From Balanoglossus misakiensis (lineage: Eukaryota; Hemichordata), in the NCBI GenBank assembly GCA_040954595.2, contig CM082589.2:8556001-8620000 (forward strand): a DNA stretch of 64,000 nt. The letters run 5' to 3'. A model generated the notes under the pieces. It worked only from the letters and a program-made list of their open reading frames with translations, was not told the origin of the DNA and ran no database searches. The number at the start of each line of letters is the position of its first letter. Within the stretch, counting starts at the first letter, position 1. Position numbers and translations under genes: made by a program. Below are positions 40,201-53,429 of the stretch, one piece after another.

Positions 40201-43200
40201 GCCAATGAGAGCCATGTTTACAAAGCCTGTGCCTGACCCCTTTCCTTTTAGCGTAGTGCAGCCAGCGATGGGAATGGGGCAGGGGACCAGACTATATATA
40301 GTGAATGTGTGATATCTGCTGAGATCACTACAATGTATGAAATTTAATCTTTGCTCTGAAAACACCTTATAATTGTTTTCCCTTGACTTTGTAATCTACT
40401 TTTATGGAAATGTTTTGCTTCTACCATCTTGGCTTGTCCTGAATAGATATTTACCCCTCTCACTAAAAGTAATGATTTGTGTCACAGCTAAAAATTCAAA
40501 ATATAAGAAAATCGGAAACAAACACGTAATGTGATAAATGCCAAAAATCTGATGAACATGTAAGAGATCAAGTTGCATGGGGATATTATGTTTTTGAGAA
40601 TTTAAATAATTTTGTAAATTTTGTTCAAAACATTCCCGGGAATGCAAACCCTCGTTGGTTTTGTATTGATGTAGGAGATTGGACCTCTTTGTAATAAAAG
40701 TTCTATTGCAGACTATTGATTTTTGACTTCTCACCTAGCTCACTCAATAAACTACCTGCTAGTAAAATATATGTAATAAATGATTTTGTTGATTGACCTT
40801 TGACACAGTGATTTCAACCGAGATGAGTGTCCCACATTGAGTCATCTGGTGATGTGGTTATTGAAGCAATGCGGAAGACCACAGACAGAATGCAGACATC
40901 AGTGTATGGTTTTACTGTGTAAACTGGTGCCGCTGCTGCCAGGTTGGTTTTACATGTACTCTATTTACGTCATTCTGTTTATTGTAAATTGGGTTATTTT
41001 TGCGACAGGAAATCTTCGTGATATCAAAAGTGGCAACTGTTATGCAAGGATTAATTTTCGCATTCTCATATTTCACTAACTGCATTGTTATATCCTTCGC
41101 TTCCTTCCATATATTTTATGTGCAGCGTATCATCAGACTTTAGTTTTGTCCCTTATTTTCACCCAATTTGCTGTCTTTTCCCAATCTCCGACACAGACCA
41201 TGGTCATCACCATCTTGTCTGTTGTTAGGACAGTACTCTGCAACATGGCATTGACTGTATACAATTTTATTAACCAGAGTCTCTGGCTTGGCACATGCGC
41301 ATTGCCCTTTAAACCCTCTTCTTGGTAATGAATCATTGTGGATTTCCATTTGATGATTTATTTTCATCTTACAGGCAGTAACAGTGCTAATGTGTGGATG
41401 CAGAACACACTAAAAGAAATGCATGCTGACTTTTTTATATCAAGGTACAAATTATTGTGAATTTATTTCTATGGGCAGATTAGTCTGCATTAATTTGCTA
41501 TGCTGATTGTTTGGAGATTGCCTAGCCTATTTTATCTGTCAAAAATCATAGTGTACTTAGCGGGATTTTGTGGTGGTGTTTTAGCATATTCTGCAGTCCT
41601 TGTTTTTTCTTCAGCCAGAATATGAAAATTTTGACAAATGATCTTCCATAAAAATGAAAGAGATAATCATTTTGCATTGCTTCAACTAAGAAATTCTGTA
41701 ATCCAAAACTAAGTTTATACAAGCAAAAACACTCCCAGTTTACATTTTTGTCCATTTCTGCTGAAACCTTGTCCATCACCAATTGTGATGACTCAGTCCT
41801 GTTTACTGTTCATTGTTGACAGATTTGAATTTGGAGGTGGAAAGGCTGGACACAGGACTGGGATTTCTAAACACCCAACTATGGACAGCATGGAAGAGAC
41901 ATTTTCTGTCAAAGTGGCAATGAACTGGTATGACTGGCTGTTAGCTGCACTGGATTGTTACACCTGGGTGTTTGGTGAGAAGTTACTAGGACCATCAGAC
42001 TTGTTTTCAGGTTGGTCTGAAACTTTTGTCTTCACATATTCGCTGAACACTGCGTCTCACGTGACTAAGCAAGACACCTCACGAAGACTGACACAGATAC
42101 AGGCCATCCGCCATTTTGTAATGTGTTAGTTTTTTGACACTCTGGAAATGGTCTAATGCGCATGTCTGTTGTAAAACTTACGTACATTTGTGTCAGTGGT
42201 TGCATTAATTTTAGCTTCACTTCCATCATAAACTGTTGGTTTTTTTTTAAAATATGTATATTCGAGAAGGGTAAAAATGATTGCCAAGAAACGTGACAGA
42301 TTGACTCTAGCCTGGAAGTAATAGAACGTTTGTTTATTAGCCAATCAGATTCCATAATTCTAAATATGGCGGTTTGTGCTTACCTGCCTCTTTGATGTTT
42401 GTCACTGAGGCAGGGTACCAGCCAATCTTCACATACATCGGTCAATTGTTCTCAACACAACAAATAAAAGAATGAAGTTTGTGTTTGGAGTTTTATTTTT
42501 TACAGCAACACCACCTAATGTAAAACAGCATGTAGCATTGGTCATTTGAAACACAAATTAAGCAATCTCATAAGGTTGTCTTTGATTAGTTCGTTCCTCA
42601 TCAATCAATTTACTCTTTGAACAGGTGTAATACAGGTGCATAAATGGCTAACCTATTAGGTTGGGTCTTCTAAAGCACTGTGTATTACCCAAATAAAACA
42701 CTGTGCTTGTATTTGCAGAATAGACATAAGGCCAAAATATTAAAAGTAAATTCTTTATTTTGCACCCACTGAGTATTCTGTTAGCTAGGTGGCTGAACGG
42801 TTATAAAACAGTACACAACAAAAATCTAATACAAAACAATTTTTCCTTCATTTTGTCATGCTATATGATTGTCCCTGTAGTGATTTGGTTCAGTGGCTGT
42901 CTTATGACTGCACAGAGTCATGGCTTAATTTTGTGAGACAATATTGTCCATAAGCAAAATTTCCCAAGAAAACTTTGTATGTGTTTTACTTGAAAACATT
43001 TGAAAACTTATACTTGTGCGGATGTAACACAAAGAATTTACTTTGGCCTAATATTTAACAGACAGATTGACCTATCCTAAGCCAAAGAATTTGCTTGAGC
43101 TTGAATTGACATTTTTCTGACTACTAGTGTGTCATTATTTGAATTTATTCTATCTTTGCACACAGGCAAAGTGCACAAAACCAGCAGTCTGTTTAAATCG

Positions 43201-45330
43201 CTGGAGTTCTTTCTGACAAAGCTTGCGTTAGAAGATATCTATGGTGCAGCCAAGTGTTTTGACACAACTGTGCAAGGACTGGTGTTTACTCCAAGAGAGA
43301 TGGAAAGTTACAACAAGAGCAAATGTACTATCATTGTTCGATTGATTGATTTCCTGACTGTCTTGCTGGCTCTCCACTCCAATGAATTGGGAAAGGTAAG
43401 GATGAAGGATGCAGTTTTTCGCCTCAAAATGTGAGCACAGTGTCATTTATGCTATTTTTGTTATACAAGGGACATTTTATCAAAAAAAAATTATTTCTGT
43501 TTATGTGATATAAGAAGGGTGAGGTTGATCCAACAAAAACTTATTAAACAATATTGATTATGAGTACTGATTTAAGGTATACTTTAAAGGGAAAAAGTCT
43601 CTCTCTTGCTGCCTTTTATCCATTAACTGTGTTTGATACAAGACACCGTTTATGTCATTCTACATGTGGATATATAGTGAATCAACGTTCGACCACACAC
43701 ACCTTCCATCCTATTTGAAGGATATGAGAGTAAAAATCTCGCCAAAATGAATAAACGGTAAACACCAATTATTCAATTTGGTGAGTTTTTCACTCTTGTG
43801 TGTACAAACGGGATGGAAGTTGTGTGTGGTCGAACGTTGATTCACTTATATATCCACATGTAGAATAACATAAACAGTGTCTTGTATCAAACAAAATTCA
43901 TGGAAAAAGGGCAGCAAGAGAGAGACTTTGTCCCATTTCACCCCAGTTCTCTCTTTAGAGGTCCAACTTTCCATAGGAAACAATGCGTTTGGACTGAACC
44001 ATGGCTGTGAAAGGGTTAAACAGTACTTGTAAAAAGTGTTGTTGTTTAGTCAGACCAGCCATTCACCTGTTATATCTCACTTCATCCACTTTGTGATAAT
44101 TTTCCTTGCCTCTGCAAATTCTTCAAATATAATTTACTGGTTCAATATACATTTACGTAGTTACTTGAAGTTCATAGACAAGTATGACATGCCCCTTAAA
44201 AGCTGCTCTAACCCTGTTACCACAATTGTTTCTTTTGTGAAATTGGACCTCTTTAGAGGGATTAGGGGGTGAAAGGGTTAAGAGTGAATATATTCATTTG
44301 GTTATTGATGTCTAAAAGTATACATGTGCAGTGCATACAGACATTTATATGATGACATTATCACGTTCAGTTTAAAGTCAGACAATGAATGATAATTATT
44401 TTTGTTTTCCTGTCAAGTGTCCCATTGATTCATTCAAATGCGGTGATTGTACTTTGTAGATACAAAATACAAAGACAAATTACTATTTTAACCATGGAGG
44501 GGTTAATAGTGTAATGAATGACACCAATTTTGCGATCACGGATTTGATGTTTTGCTTTGGCAGTCCATCCCAAGCACCTTGTGGAGCACCCATTTGTACG
44601 AATGCATCACCAGCTGTGTTTTAGACCCCACATCTCTTGGTTTTGACATGGCTGATGTTGAAGTCATCAATAACTTGCCTGCCAGGGTAAGTATTATTAT
44701 AAGAATTATTATAATGGTTTTCCCTATATTTTAAACAAGTGTGTCTGTGTTGTGGATGAGTGATTCCCCTTATGGGGGGGGGGGATGCAGCTATAAAGGG
44801 AATCAATAACACAGGTACACATGTGACGACTACGGGAGAATATGTTTATCACATACATACATCAGCTAATTTTGATTGTCAAATTAAACTTGTTAGGATG
44901 AAATTTTGAACTATGATGTGCCAAAATGAAGATATCAATATTATGTGGTCATTTGCAAAGAAAAGATCCATAATGAGAACGGCATGAATTAATTTTGTAT
45001 TGTTTTATTTCATTTGTTTGGTTTAACCCCACATTTTCTCTTTAATAGCATGCTAGTTAAGGGGTCGGTTTTGGAAGTGCTTAGCATCACTTGGTTGAGC
45101 TCTCATCCATTCAGACTGGCAGATGGTAGCATGATATAATATTTATAATTGTTATTTTATCATTGGGAGTAGACTGGACAATTACTGGGACTGCTTGCAC
45201 AGAAAGCACCTAAAAGTGTTGTGATGGATTTGAAAAAATGTATCCAGAAGATGCTTGGCCAGAAAGGGTAAGGATTGATGATCATTCAGTGACTCAGAGT
45301 GCTAATGAAATGGAATTAAGTCTCTCTGTT

Positions 45331-45396
<66 letters not shown>

Positions 45397-48300
45397 GTCA
45401 TCATCATCTCTGTCATTAGATCCTCATAATCTCTGAGCAAAATAGACCACCAAAATGACAGTGTCTTATCATTATCTATTACAGACATGATGATATTCTC
45501 CTGATTACACCATCTTTACTGAAAGGCAGTGAGAAGGATGTTAACTTTATCAAACTGATCCACATGGTATCAGGATATGAACAGCTTCACAAGGCAAACT
45601 TGCTGCTTCCAGCGTTGCAACAAAAGGTCAGTTACAGTATAAGCCAAAGATGAGGGAGCTCTTAAACCCCGGTGCGGAAAGTACCGGGGTTCGGATTAAC
45701 GTGTGTTTGTATAGTTGTTTATTTGGGAGTGGTCATCGTGCATAACAACTGTGTAATTGATCTCATGTACATAGAAAATAATTGAACACTTTACACCTCC
45801 ACGCAATTGACAGCTGTTTGAATGGCGTGGCCATTGTTTCCCAGGGACGCGATCCATTGTTCTGAAAAGCACTGAAACCAGATTTCTCCCAAAATCATCG
45901 CTTGTTTACTTTTTTGTCGATAACTTTGTGTTGTGTGTGTTTATAAAGCCAACTACTGTCATTGTGTGGTGTAATTCTTTATGCTTGGATCTGTTTGGGC
46001 CGATTTTCATAGAGCCGAGATCGTTGGTGTTGTCTGTTGTCAGTCAAACGGCATTAAACCCCGGTGCGGGGTATAAAAGACCCCCCAATGCCGTTTGACT
46101 GACAACAGACAACACCAACTATCTTGGCTCTATGAAAATCGGCCCAAACAGGTCCAAGCATAAAGAATTACACCACACAACGACAGTAGTTGGCTTTATA
46201 AACACACACAACATAAAGTTATCGACGAAAAAGTACACGAGCTTATGAAACAACGATGATTTTGGGAGAAATCTGGTTTCAGTGCTTTTCATGCAGAAGC
46301 GTCCCTGGGAAACAATAACCACGCCATTCATACAGTTGTCAATCGCGTGGAGGTGTAAAGTGTTCAATTATTTTCTGTGTACATGAGAGCAATTACACAG
46401 TCATTATGCACGACGACCACTCCCAAATAAACAACTATACAAACACACGTTAATCCGAACCCCAGGACTTTCCGCACCGGGGTTTAAGATTCGCCACTGA
46501 TTTGGGGGCTTTTTATACCCCGCACCGGGGTTTAAGGGACTGCAAACTTGTGCCAGTATTTAGCAGTATTTATTTCCTGTCATATACAGGACAAGTGATA
46601 ATCTCTAGCCTTTTACTTAGATATTTCCACAGGCTGGATAATGTTATTTCTGATGGATTTGATTTGGTTCTGTTTGTGGAATCATGAACATGGAAAGGGG
46701 ACAACTCCAATATCAGACACGAATAAAACACACCTTTTTTCAACAAGCTTCACGAGGAAAATAAACTCTTGTAACACAGCAAGCAGGAAAGTTAGAATAC
46801 ATGAAGCTTTAGCCTTAACAGCACAAGCTTAAGTGATCCAGGAATGTGAATCACCTTCACAATAATGCAGATAACATTTACAAGTACACAATGTAACCCC
46901 CTTTATATGATTATAGATATATTACAAAGTAAATGACAATATTTTTATTCTCACTGTAGGGAGGTATCACTGGTGATAAACTGTCCTACAAGTTGTTGAC
47001 TGCTGTGTTTGAGAGCATTGCTACAAAGACAGGCAACTCACTTATTGCTGCCCATCTTTCACCAACCCCACACGAACTGGCTACCAGACTCCTAGGGCTG
47101 GCTTTCCTACTGGCTAATCAGGTAATGATATTCACTAGTAAAGAAACTCATGGCCTTTCCCTTGAGTACATTTCTGACATGGGTAATCAATATACCCCCT
47201 CTCACAACTTAAGGTCTCAGGAAAAGAACCTGCTGAAAATAACACAGTACAAGTAAGTCAATTATGGAGGACATGCATTTTCTTATGCTACTCCAAAGCT
47301 ATGGAACTCACAGCCTAATGAGATTCAACTAGCACCCAGTCTTGACTCTTTTAAGAGAAAACTGAAGACATGTTTAAAAAAGCCAACGGGTGCCACTGAA
47401 CAGAACTTCTGGATGTTGGCGCCATATAAAATTGTTGATTGATTGATTAATTGAACTCTGTCATTTTGTTATAATATTCAGTCATTACTACGGAATTCTT
47501 TTTACCAGCAACAAACGGCAAACTGGCAACATCGTATTTCTTTCATGCCAGCAACGCGTTATCTCTAAAATTGTAACAACGTCACAATTTAATAGACAAA
47601 GAGGCGTCCCCCCATCCCAATTGCGCAGTTGAAGTACGTGCGTGTTGAGAGAGAGACGTGAACAGAAAGGGGTAGGAGACCGATTTGAACACGGACGACC
47701 AGAGTTGTGTAGCGTGTCAAACGCTGCTCTACGAAGCTCGTAGTTACCTTCTGACCGGGACATTTGCGCTTGAACGGACTGGGTTCCTCCCGATGGGTTC
47801 TTGCCGATTGCCGCACGCCGGCGGGTATGAAAGTGTGGGACGTCGATCCACCGGCCGGCTGCACTGTTCCCAACATGACCAGCTCCACGCCACTTTGAGC
47901 TGCACCGCAGTCGGATATCCCACCGCGGATATCCGACCGATTAGCCACATGACATAATAAACCTGTAAATGTAATTTCTCTGTCGAAAAGCGTAACTATG
48001 TCGTTCAAGTTGTTTGGACTTCATCAAGTAAGTCGAAATTCTCCTCTGACATAGCGGCCTATTTCGTCAGCTTTTTACGAAGCCAAAAATACAGCTTTCC
48101 TCAGGCTGCAACAGTTCAACCACCCCATTCCCATGAATATTTGAATACTGATGCTGCATATTATCCTCTTGTTGTTTTGTAGGCCTGTGTCGCATGTCTT
48201 TTCAGTGGGGCTATCGGAAAGCCATTGCAAATGTGAAAATATGTTAATACCAATTTGAACAGTCTTAACAACTGCTTCTTTGGCTAGATCAAATATCTCG

Positions 48301-51300
48301 TCACCTTCATCCCCATTACCAACGCCCAATCCCGCAAATGCGTGGGCGAGGGCCGTCCCGCTGTGATCTGGATCAAAGCGGGACAATAATTTCTCCACTG
48401 AGCCACCCATTTTCCTGGGGACTATAACCATGGGGGATGTTAGACAACTAATGTTACAGGTGAATCAAGCTTACAGCTATTCTTGGTATTTGTAGCGTGG
48501 GGAGTCAGGCCTTGGTTACATCCGACTCGACTCAACTATGCCACTTAATGCCAAGCTTGGGCAAATATTAGGCTGGATATTTTTTTACGGTACCGTGGGT
48601 ATGGGCGAAACCATTTGACTCAAGTTTTTGTTGGAGTGTGCTCTGGAAAACGAACGAAAATTCTGACGTTTTGGCAGGTTGTAGAGGATTGAAGAGCCTG
48701 TGGCGTCTTCTGTTTTGCTCTTAAAGTCTCCATTTGATGACGACACTATTTAAGGACTCATAAGCACCACCAGATTTGAACACCCTCAATAAGTTAGATG
48801 GCCTGGGCAATAATTTATTAGCAGCTATTTAATACACAACGAACCAAAGCAAACGAAAAAAACAACAACATATATACTTCAGGGCTTTTCCCGGAAACAG
48901 TATCTATCAAACTTAGTCTTCCAAGTAAAATGCATAAACAATTCAGTTAAAAATACAGGTTTAGTGAATTATTGACTGGTCGATTTACTCAGGATCAGAT
49001 CACAAAGGCAGTGAATTATAAATATCCCGTTTATTTACAATTATCCAGGCAATATATAGCGCAAAAATTAACAGTACATTCTTATTGTGTAGTGGGTTAC
49101 AGTATACATGTATAAGTATATAAGACATATAAAGCCAAAAATAATCTTAAGGAAAACCGAATAACCGGTGTAATTTAATGACAAAATGAATTTTATTCAA
49201 AACGAAATGCCGTCACCCAGTCTTGCTGTGCATACACTGCCAGGCAGTTAAGTGACAGGTCAGCGCAACAATGGCAAACAAAGTACTTGCATGTATGGTC
49301 AAAGTTTGATTTATAAATCAGCCAGTACTATAAATAGAGACTCTGATTTATTGCGAAAACACTCAGTACTTTTCCAACGAATTTGCTTCGCATTGTTTGT
49401 CCACGTCAACAACAATTTATTTATACGACAAAATTAATTTTTCGTTTCATTTTGTTTTCTGCAAGTTAGCTTCTGCCCGCCCGTGTAAGCTCATAGGTCG
49501 GTCATAAACACTGTCAACGCCTAGATTTTTTTCTGATACTATTTCTGCAGTATCTGCCCCAGACATATTGTCAGTTTTTGTGTGAAAAGTTTTCAGTTAC
49601 GAGAAAATCACATCGGTTATCACTATGCACTATCGAACTCGCCCCGTTGGTGAAAATTGATGGTCATTCATAGCACACCATGACCCCCACCGACCACAAT
49701 ACAAAATAACTGACGAAAACCAGCGTCATGACATGAGCGATCGGTAACATCCCTTTTCAAGTCTTCGACTTTCTGGTGTAAATAAACTTAAATCCTAACC
49801 TCAAAAAGTAGTCCATCACTTGAATTCCATTTGACACCATAATATGAGGAATGAATCCGAGTATGATGATATCAAATGACACAATTTTAATATTAGGTTA
49901 TGTTATATTATTTTAATTCGATATCGGAGGCTTTGCTTACCATCGTCGCCCATGTATAACATAAAAAAACAAAACAGACTTGTCGATCAAAAAGTTCAGT
50001 TGTAAAATATTTATATACATGTACATATGTTTATGTACACGTAATTTGGGAACACCATTGCTATAATTTCTGGAGGATAGGAGCATTTTACTATTAGTGG
50101 GGTGGGTGAGGTCCCGCCTTACATGTACTAGTATTTATCAAACTCACAGACTATCTGTGACACGTTGATAACGGACCATTCGGCGAGATTTCTCAAGTTT
50201 ACTCGGTGAGGAATGCCGTCGATCTCAACTTCTTCTTCGTGATGCAGACGTTTGTTATGCTTGTGCAAGTTAACAATCGAAAAGAGAAATATCAAATTTT
50301 TGTTCTTGTTGAAGTCAAATGCCGGTTGACATTCAACTAGGCGCTGGAACAAATTCGGAAATCGTTGTCGGAAATCGACCCATTTATATTCACCCTCTAT
50401 CTTTCTTTGTAAAGAGGATTCAACCGGGAATGATTTGTTCTTGATGTAGTAAAACGAGCAGTGGGCCCGGGGGTCTTTTATTCCGTATACTCGTTTTTGG
50501 AAATCCGACATGACGCGATCGAGAAGGCCCCTTGCTTCCAACAAAACGTCTGCCGCGTTTCGAATCAGCGCCACAGCCTCGCGGTCGTTGTCTGACAAAC
50601 TCAAGAATTGTATGTATTTCTCATGCAAGTCTGTCAAGTACCGAACGTTCGGCACCGCGATTTGCCTCAGGTCATCTTGCAGTCTTCCCAACCGTTTAAT
50701 TATCATCCCTTCTTTTATTTTCCCCCTGTGTTGTTCTATCAGGGGTGCTTCTTTTTTCCCGAGGGCCGCGACCCTTGCGCAATTTTCAAACCAAAGCTGT
50801 TCAAATTTTTCGTGGTCTTCGCACGATCTCAGGACCCTGACTAAATTCTCAGCGCCTTCCAAACTGTCGTGTTCAGCCGCGAGGGAGTAACATTTGCGGG
50901 CTTCTTCAATGTCGCTGCCTTCCTCAAGTTCCCTGCCCTGAACTAAATGTAGTTCGCCTGTTAGTCTGTGATAAGGCTTTGAATTCACGTCGGGGATCAA
51001 GGCTAAGTACTTTCTAGCATTTTCGCTGTCGACGGCTTTGACATAGAGCTCGGCCAACGCGAGTGCCAATTTCTCGTCGCTGACCAACTGGTAAGCTTTC
51101 TCGTAGTAGTAACAGGCCCTGTCAACAGAACCTGTCGTTTTGTATATCCACCCTAACAGTTTCAAAGCCTCGTAGTCGTCCTCGTTCAGAGACAACCGCT
51201 GTTGCATTAGATCGTCCAATCTCGACACTGATTTCTCTCCGTCATGACTGTCGGGTTGTGCTCTGATGGCGTTTTTGTACTGCTCTATAGCATTTGCCTC

Positions 51301-53398
51301 CTCGTTCCTTTTGCGAAGGAATTCGCCGAAAAAGAAACACGCCATGGCCCTGTCATCTCTATCTGCGGTCTCAACAAGTTGGCAATATTTAGTTCTTGCC
51401 TGGTCGTCGTGATTCACGATGAGCGAATGCGTATACGCCACGTCGCACTTTGCCAGAAAGTTACTCCCGTCCGCCTCCACGGCCTGTTCAAAATAATCTA
51501 ACGCAGAGACAAGGTTCGATTTATCTCGCCTTTTCCTGCCTCTAAAATGTCTATCTCTGTAAACGCACCCCATCTGACGAAGAGTGAAACTTGAATCGCA
51601 CTCATAATCGCGAGCCTCGTCAAGGAGTTTCAGCGCCTCGTCGTACATTAACATCAGCCGGTAAACCTCTCCGGCGCGCTGGACGACAACAAAGTTATTT
51701 CCGTCAAGTTCGAGCGCCTTTTGTACCTGCTCGTCTGCCTCCATCATCGAACCCTTTCTTGCAAGTCGTCTTGCCAAAAGAATTCGCGCAAGACCATGCC
51801 TGGGGTTGAATTCTAAAATTTTCCGCAGATTTTGCTCGATTTCGAAAACTGCTGGGACGCCGTTTTGAACTTTGGGGGGCCGTTTCTCGGTTTTCTCACA
51901 GAACCGCGTGTATCCGAACAGCCAATCAACGTTAGACGGGAAAACCTCCAGGGCTTTTTTATAACACAAAATCGCCTCGCTACATTTTGAATAACCAAAC
52001 CATTGGAACGCAAAGGCTTTGTGGGCGTTGAGGTAAGCTTCCGCCTCCGTCGATAAATTTGCGTACGCAGTTTCTAACTCGCGTATCAAACAATCTACCT
52101 CGTCTAATTTACCCAGTTTTAAATAAACCCAGGCTTTGTCTGCGAGGAGGATGACCCTGTCCCCCTCGGGCCCGTCATGGTCAAGACCGACTCGTGTTTC
52201 GGTGCTGGCTTGCAGCGCTTTGTCAATCCATTCCAGGGCCGATGCTGGATCCTTGCTCCCATTGCCACTCAGATCTGACATGTAGAGGTATGCCTTCAGG
52301 GCCTTGGCTGGCACGGGCATCTGCTCTGGACTGTAGTGAATGTGGTGGTCTATGTAGTCCATTGCTGTCTGCGGGTAGAAAATCATCTTCTCGTGAGAAG
52401 GAATATGAGACATAAAATTCCTCGGTAACGAGGTAAACATTTAAAAACACCTGTGCTTTTCAGATCGATCGAGAGAGGGGGAGAGAGGGGGAGGGAGAGA
52501 GCACATAGTATAGAACCGTGATATTTGGTGACAAGAATTGCTCGATAGGGGACGGTAAACTGTGAGAGGTGATTTAGCGTTTGCTATTTTTTGGGGGAAT
52601 CGAAGGGACGGGTTGGTTCCAGTACCTTGAAATCGCGACCACAATTTTCTTCCAGTCCCCACACGAAGTGACAGGGGTACTCTTCTAAGTGGGATTCAAA
52701 TCCACTGCTAGCTGTAGCTGTTGATACAGAATCCGCCATATTCTGCTGGAAAATGAATGTTTAACGTACAGTAAGTACTTTGTCTTGGCGTTGTGAAAGA
52801 ATCAAAAGAAAGAAGGAGCGTAGGGAGAGATACAGATACATAGACATAGACATAGAGAGAGAAAAGAGAGAGAGAGAGAGACAGAGAACAAGAAAGACAG
52901 TAGCGACGATATAGCTCTATGTTCTATAGCTCTGTATGCCATGGGGAGCCATTTTCACGAGACATGTTTCTATCCCGTTGACTGAGCTGACTAAATCTTA
53001 TTTTGCTGTAGTGCAATATAAGTGTGAAAACAAGAGACGCAGGTCTACCGTAATACTGACCTCAACTCACCTTTTAACAAGTTGTTCAGAGTCTTCACTT
53101 ACAAATGGCATTTCCTGAAGCCAGACTGTTTCATAACACGTATGAACTCGGGAGTAGTCGACTCTGGTATAAATTTGCAGAAGCTGACCTGCGATCGATT
53201 TGGTCTCCAGTTCGTCAAAGCAGTGGTCTGACATAATTACTACCGAGAATCCTACTAATAATAGCTCTGTTGACACAAATATGGCGTTATTTTAATTTAT
53301 GAGTCATATTCAACGAATCGCAATTCTAGGTATATTTGTTTTGCTTTGTGTATGGCTGAGTAGTGTGACAAAGAGTGATTGTTTCGCAATGTCCCTAC

Positions 53399-53429
<31 letters not shown>

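Noticed and set aside
45238-45488. Poly-Ile and poly-Met frames
   Set aside because: They are translations of the (ATC)n microsatellite.
47488-48008. Minus-strand frames of 90-140 codons
   Set aside because: The same frames recur in the family K copy at 53861-54261; they belong to the repeat and show no protein family.
52223-52450. Minus-strand frame following the strong CACAG acceptor near 52449
   Set aside because: It is in a different frame from the TPR protein, has no IFIT similarity and stops early.
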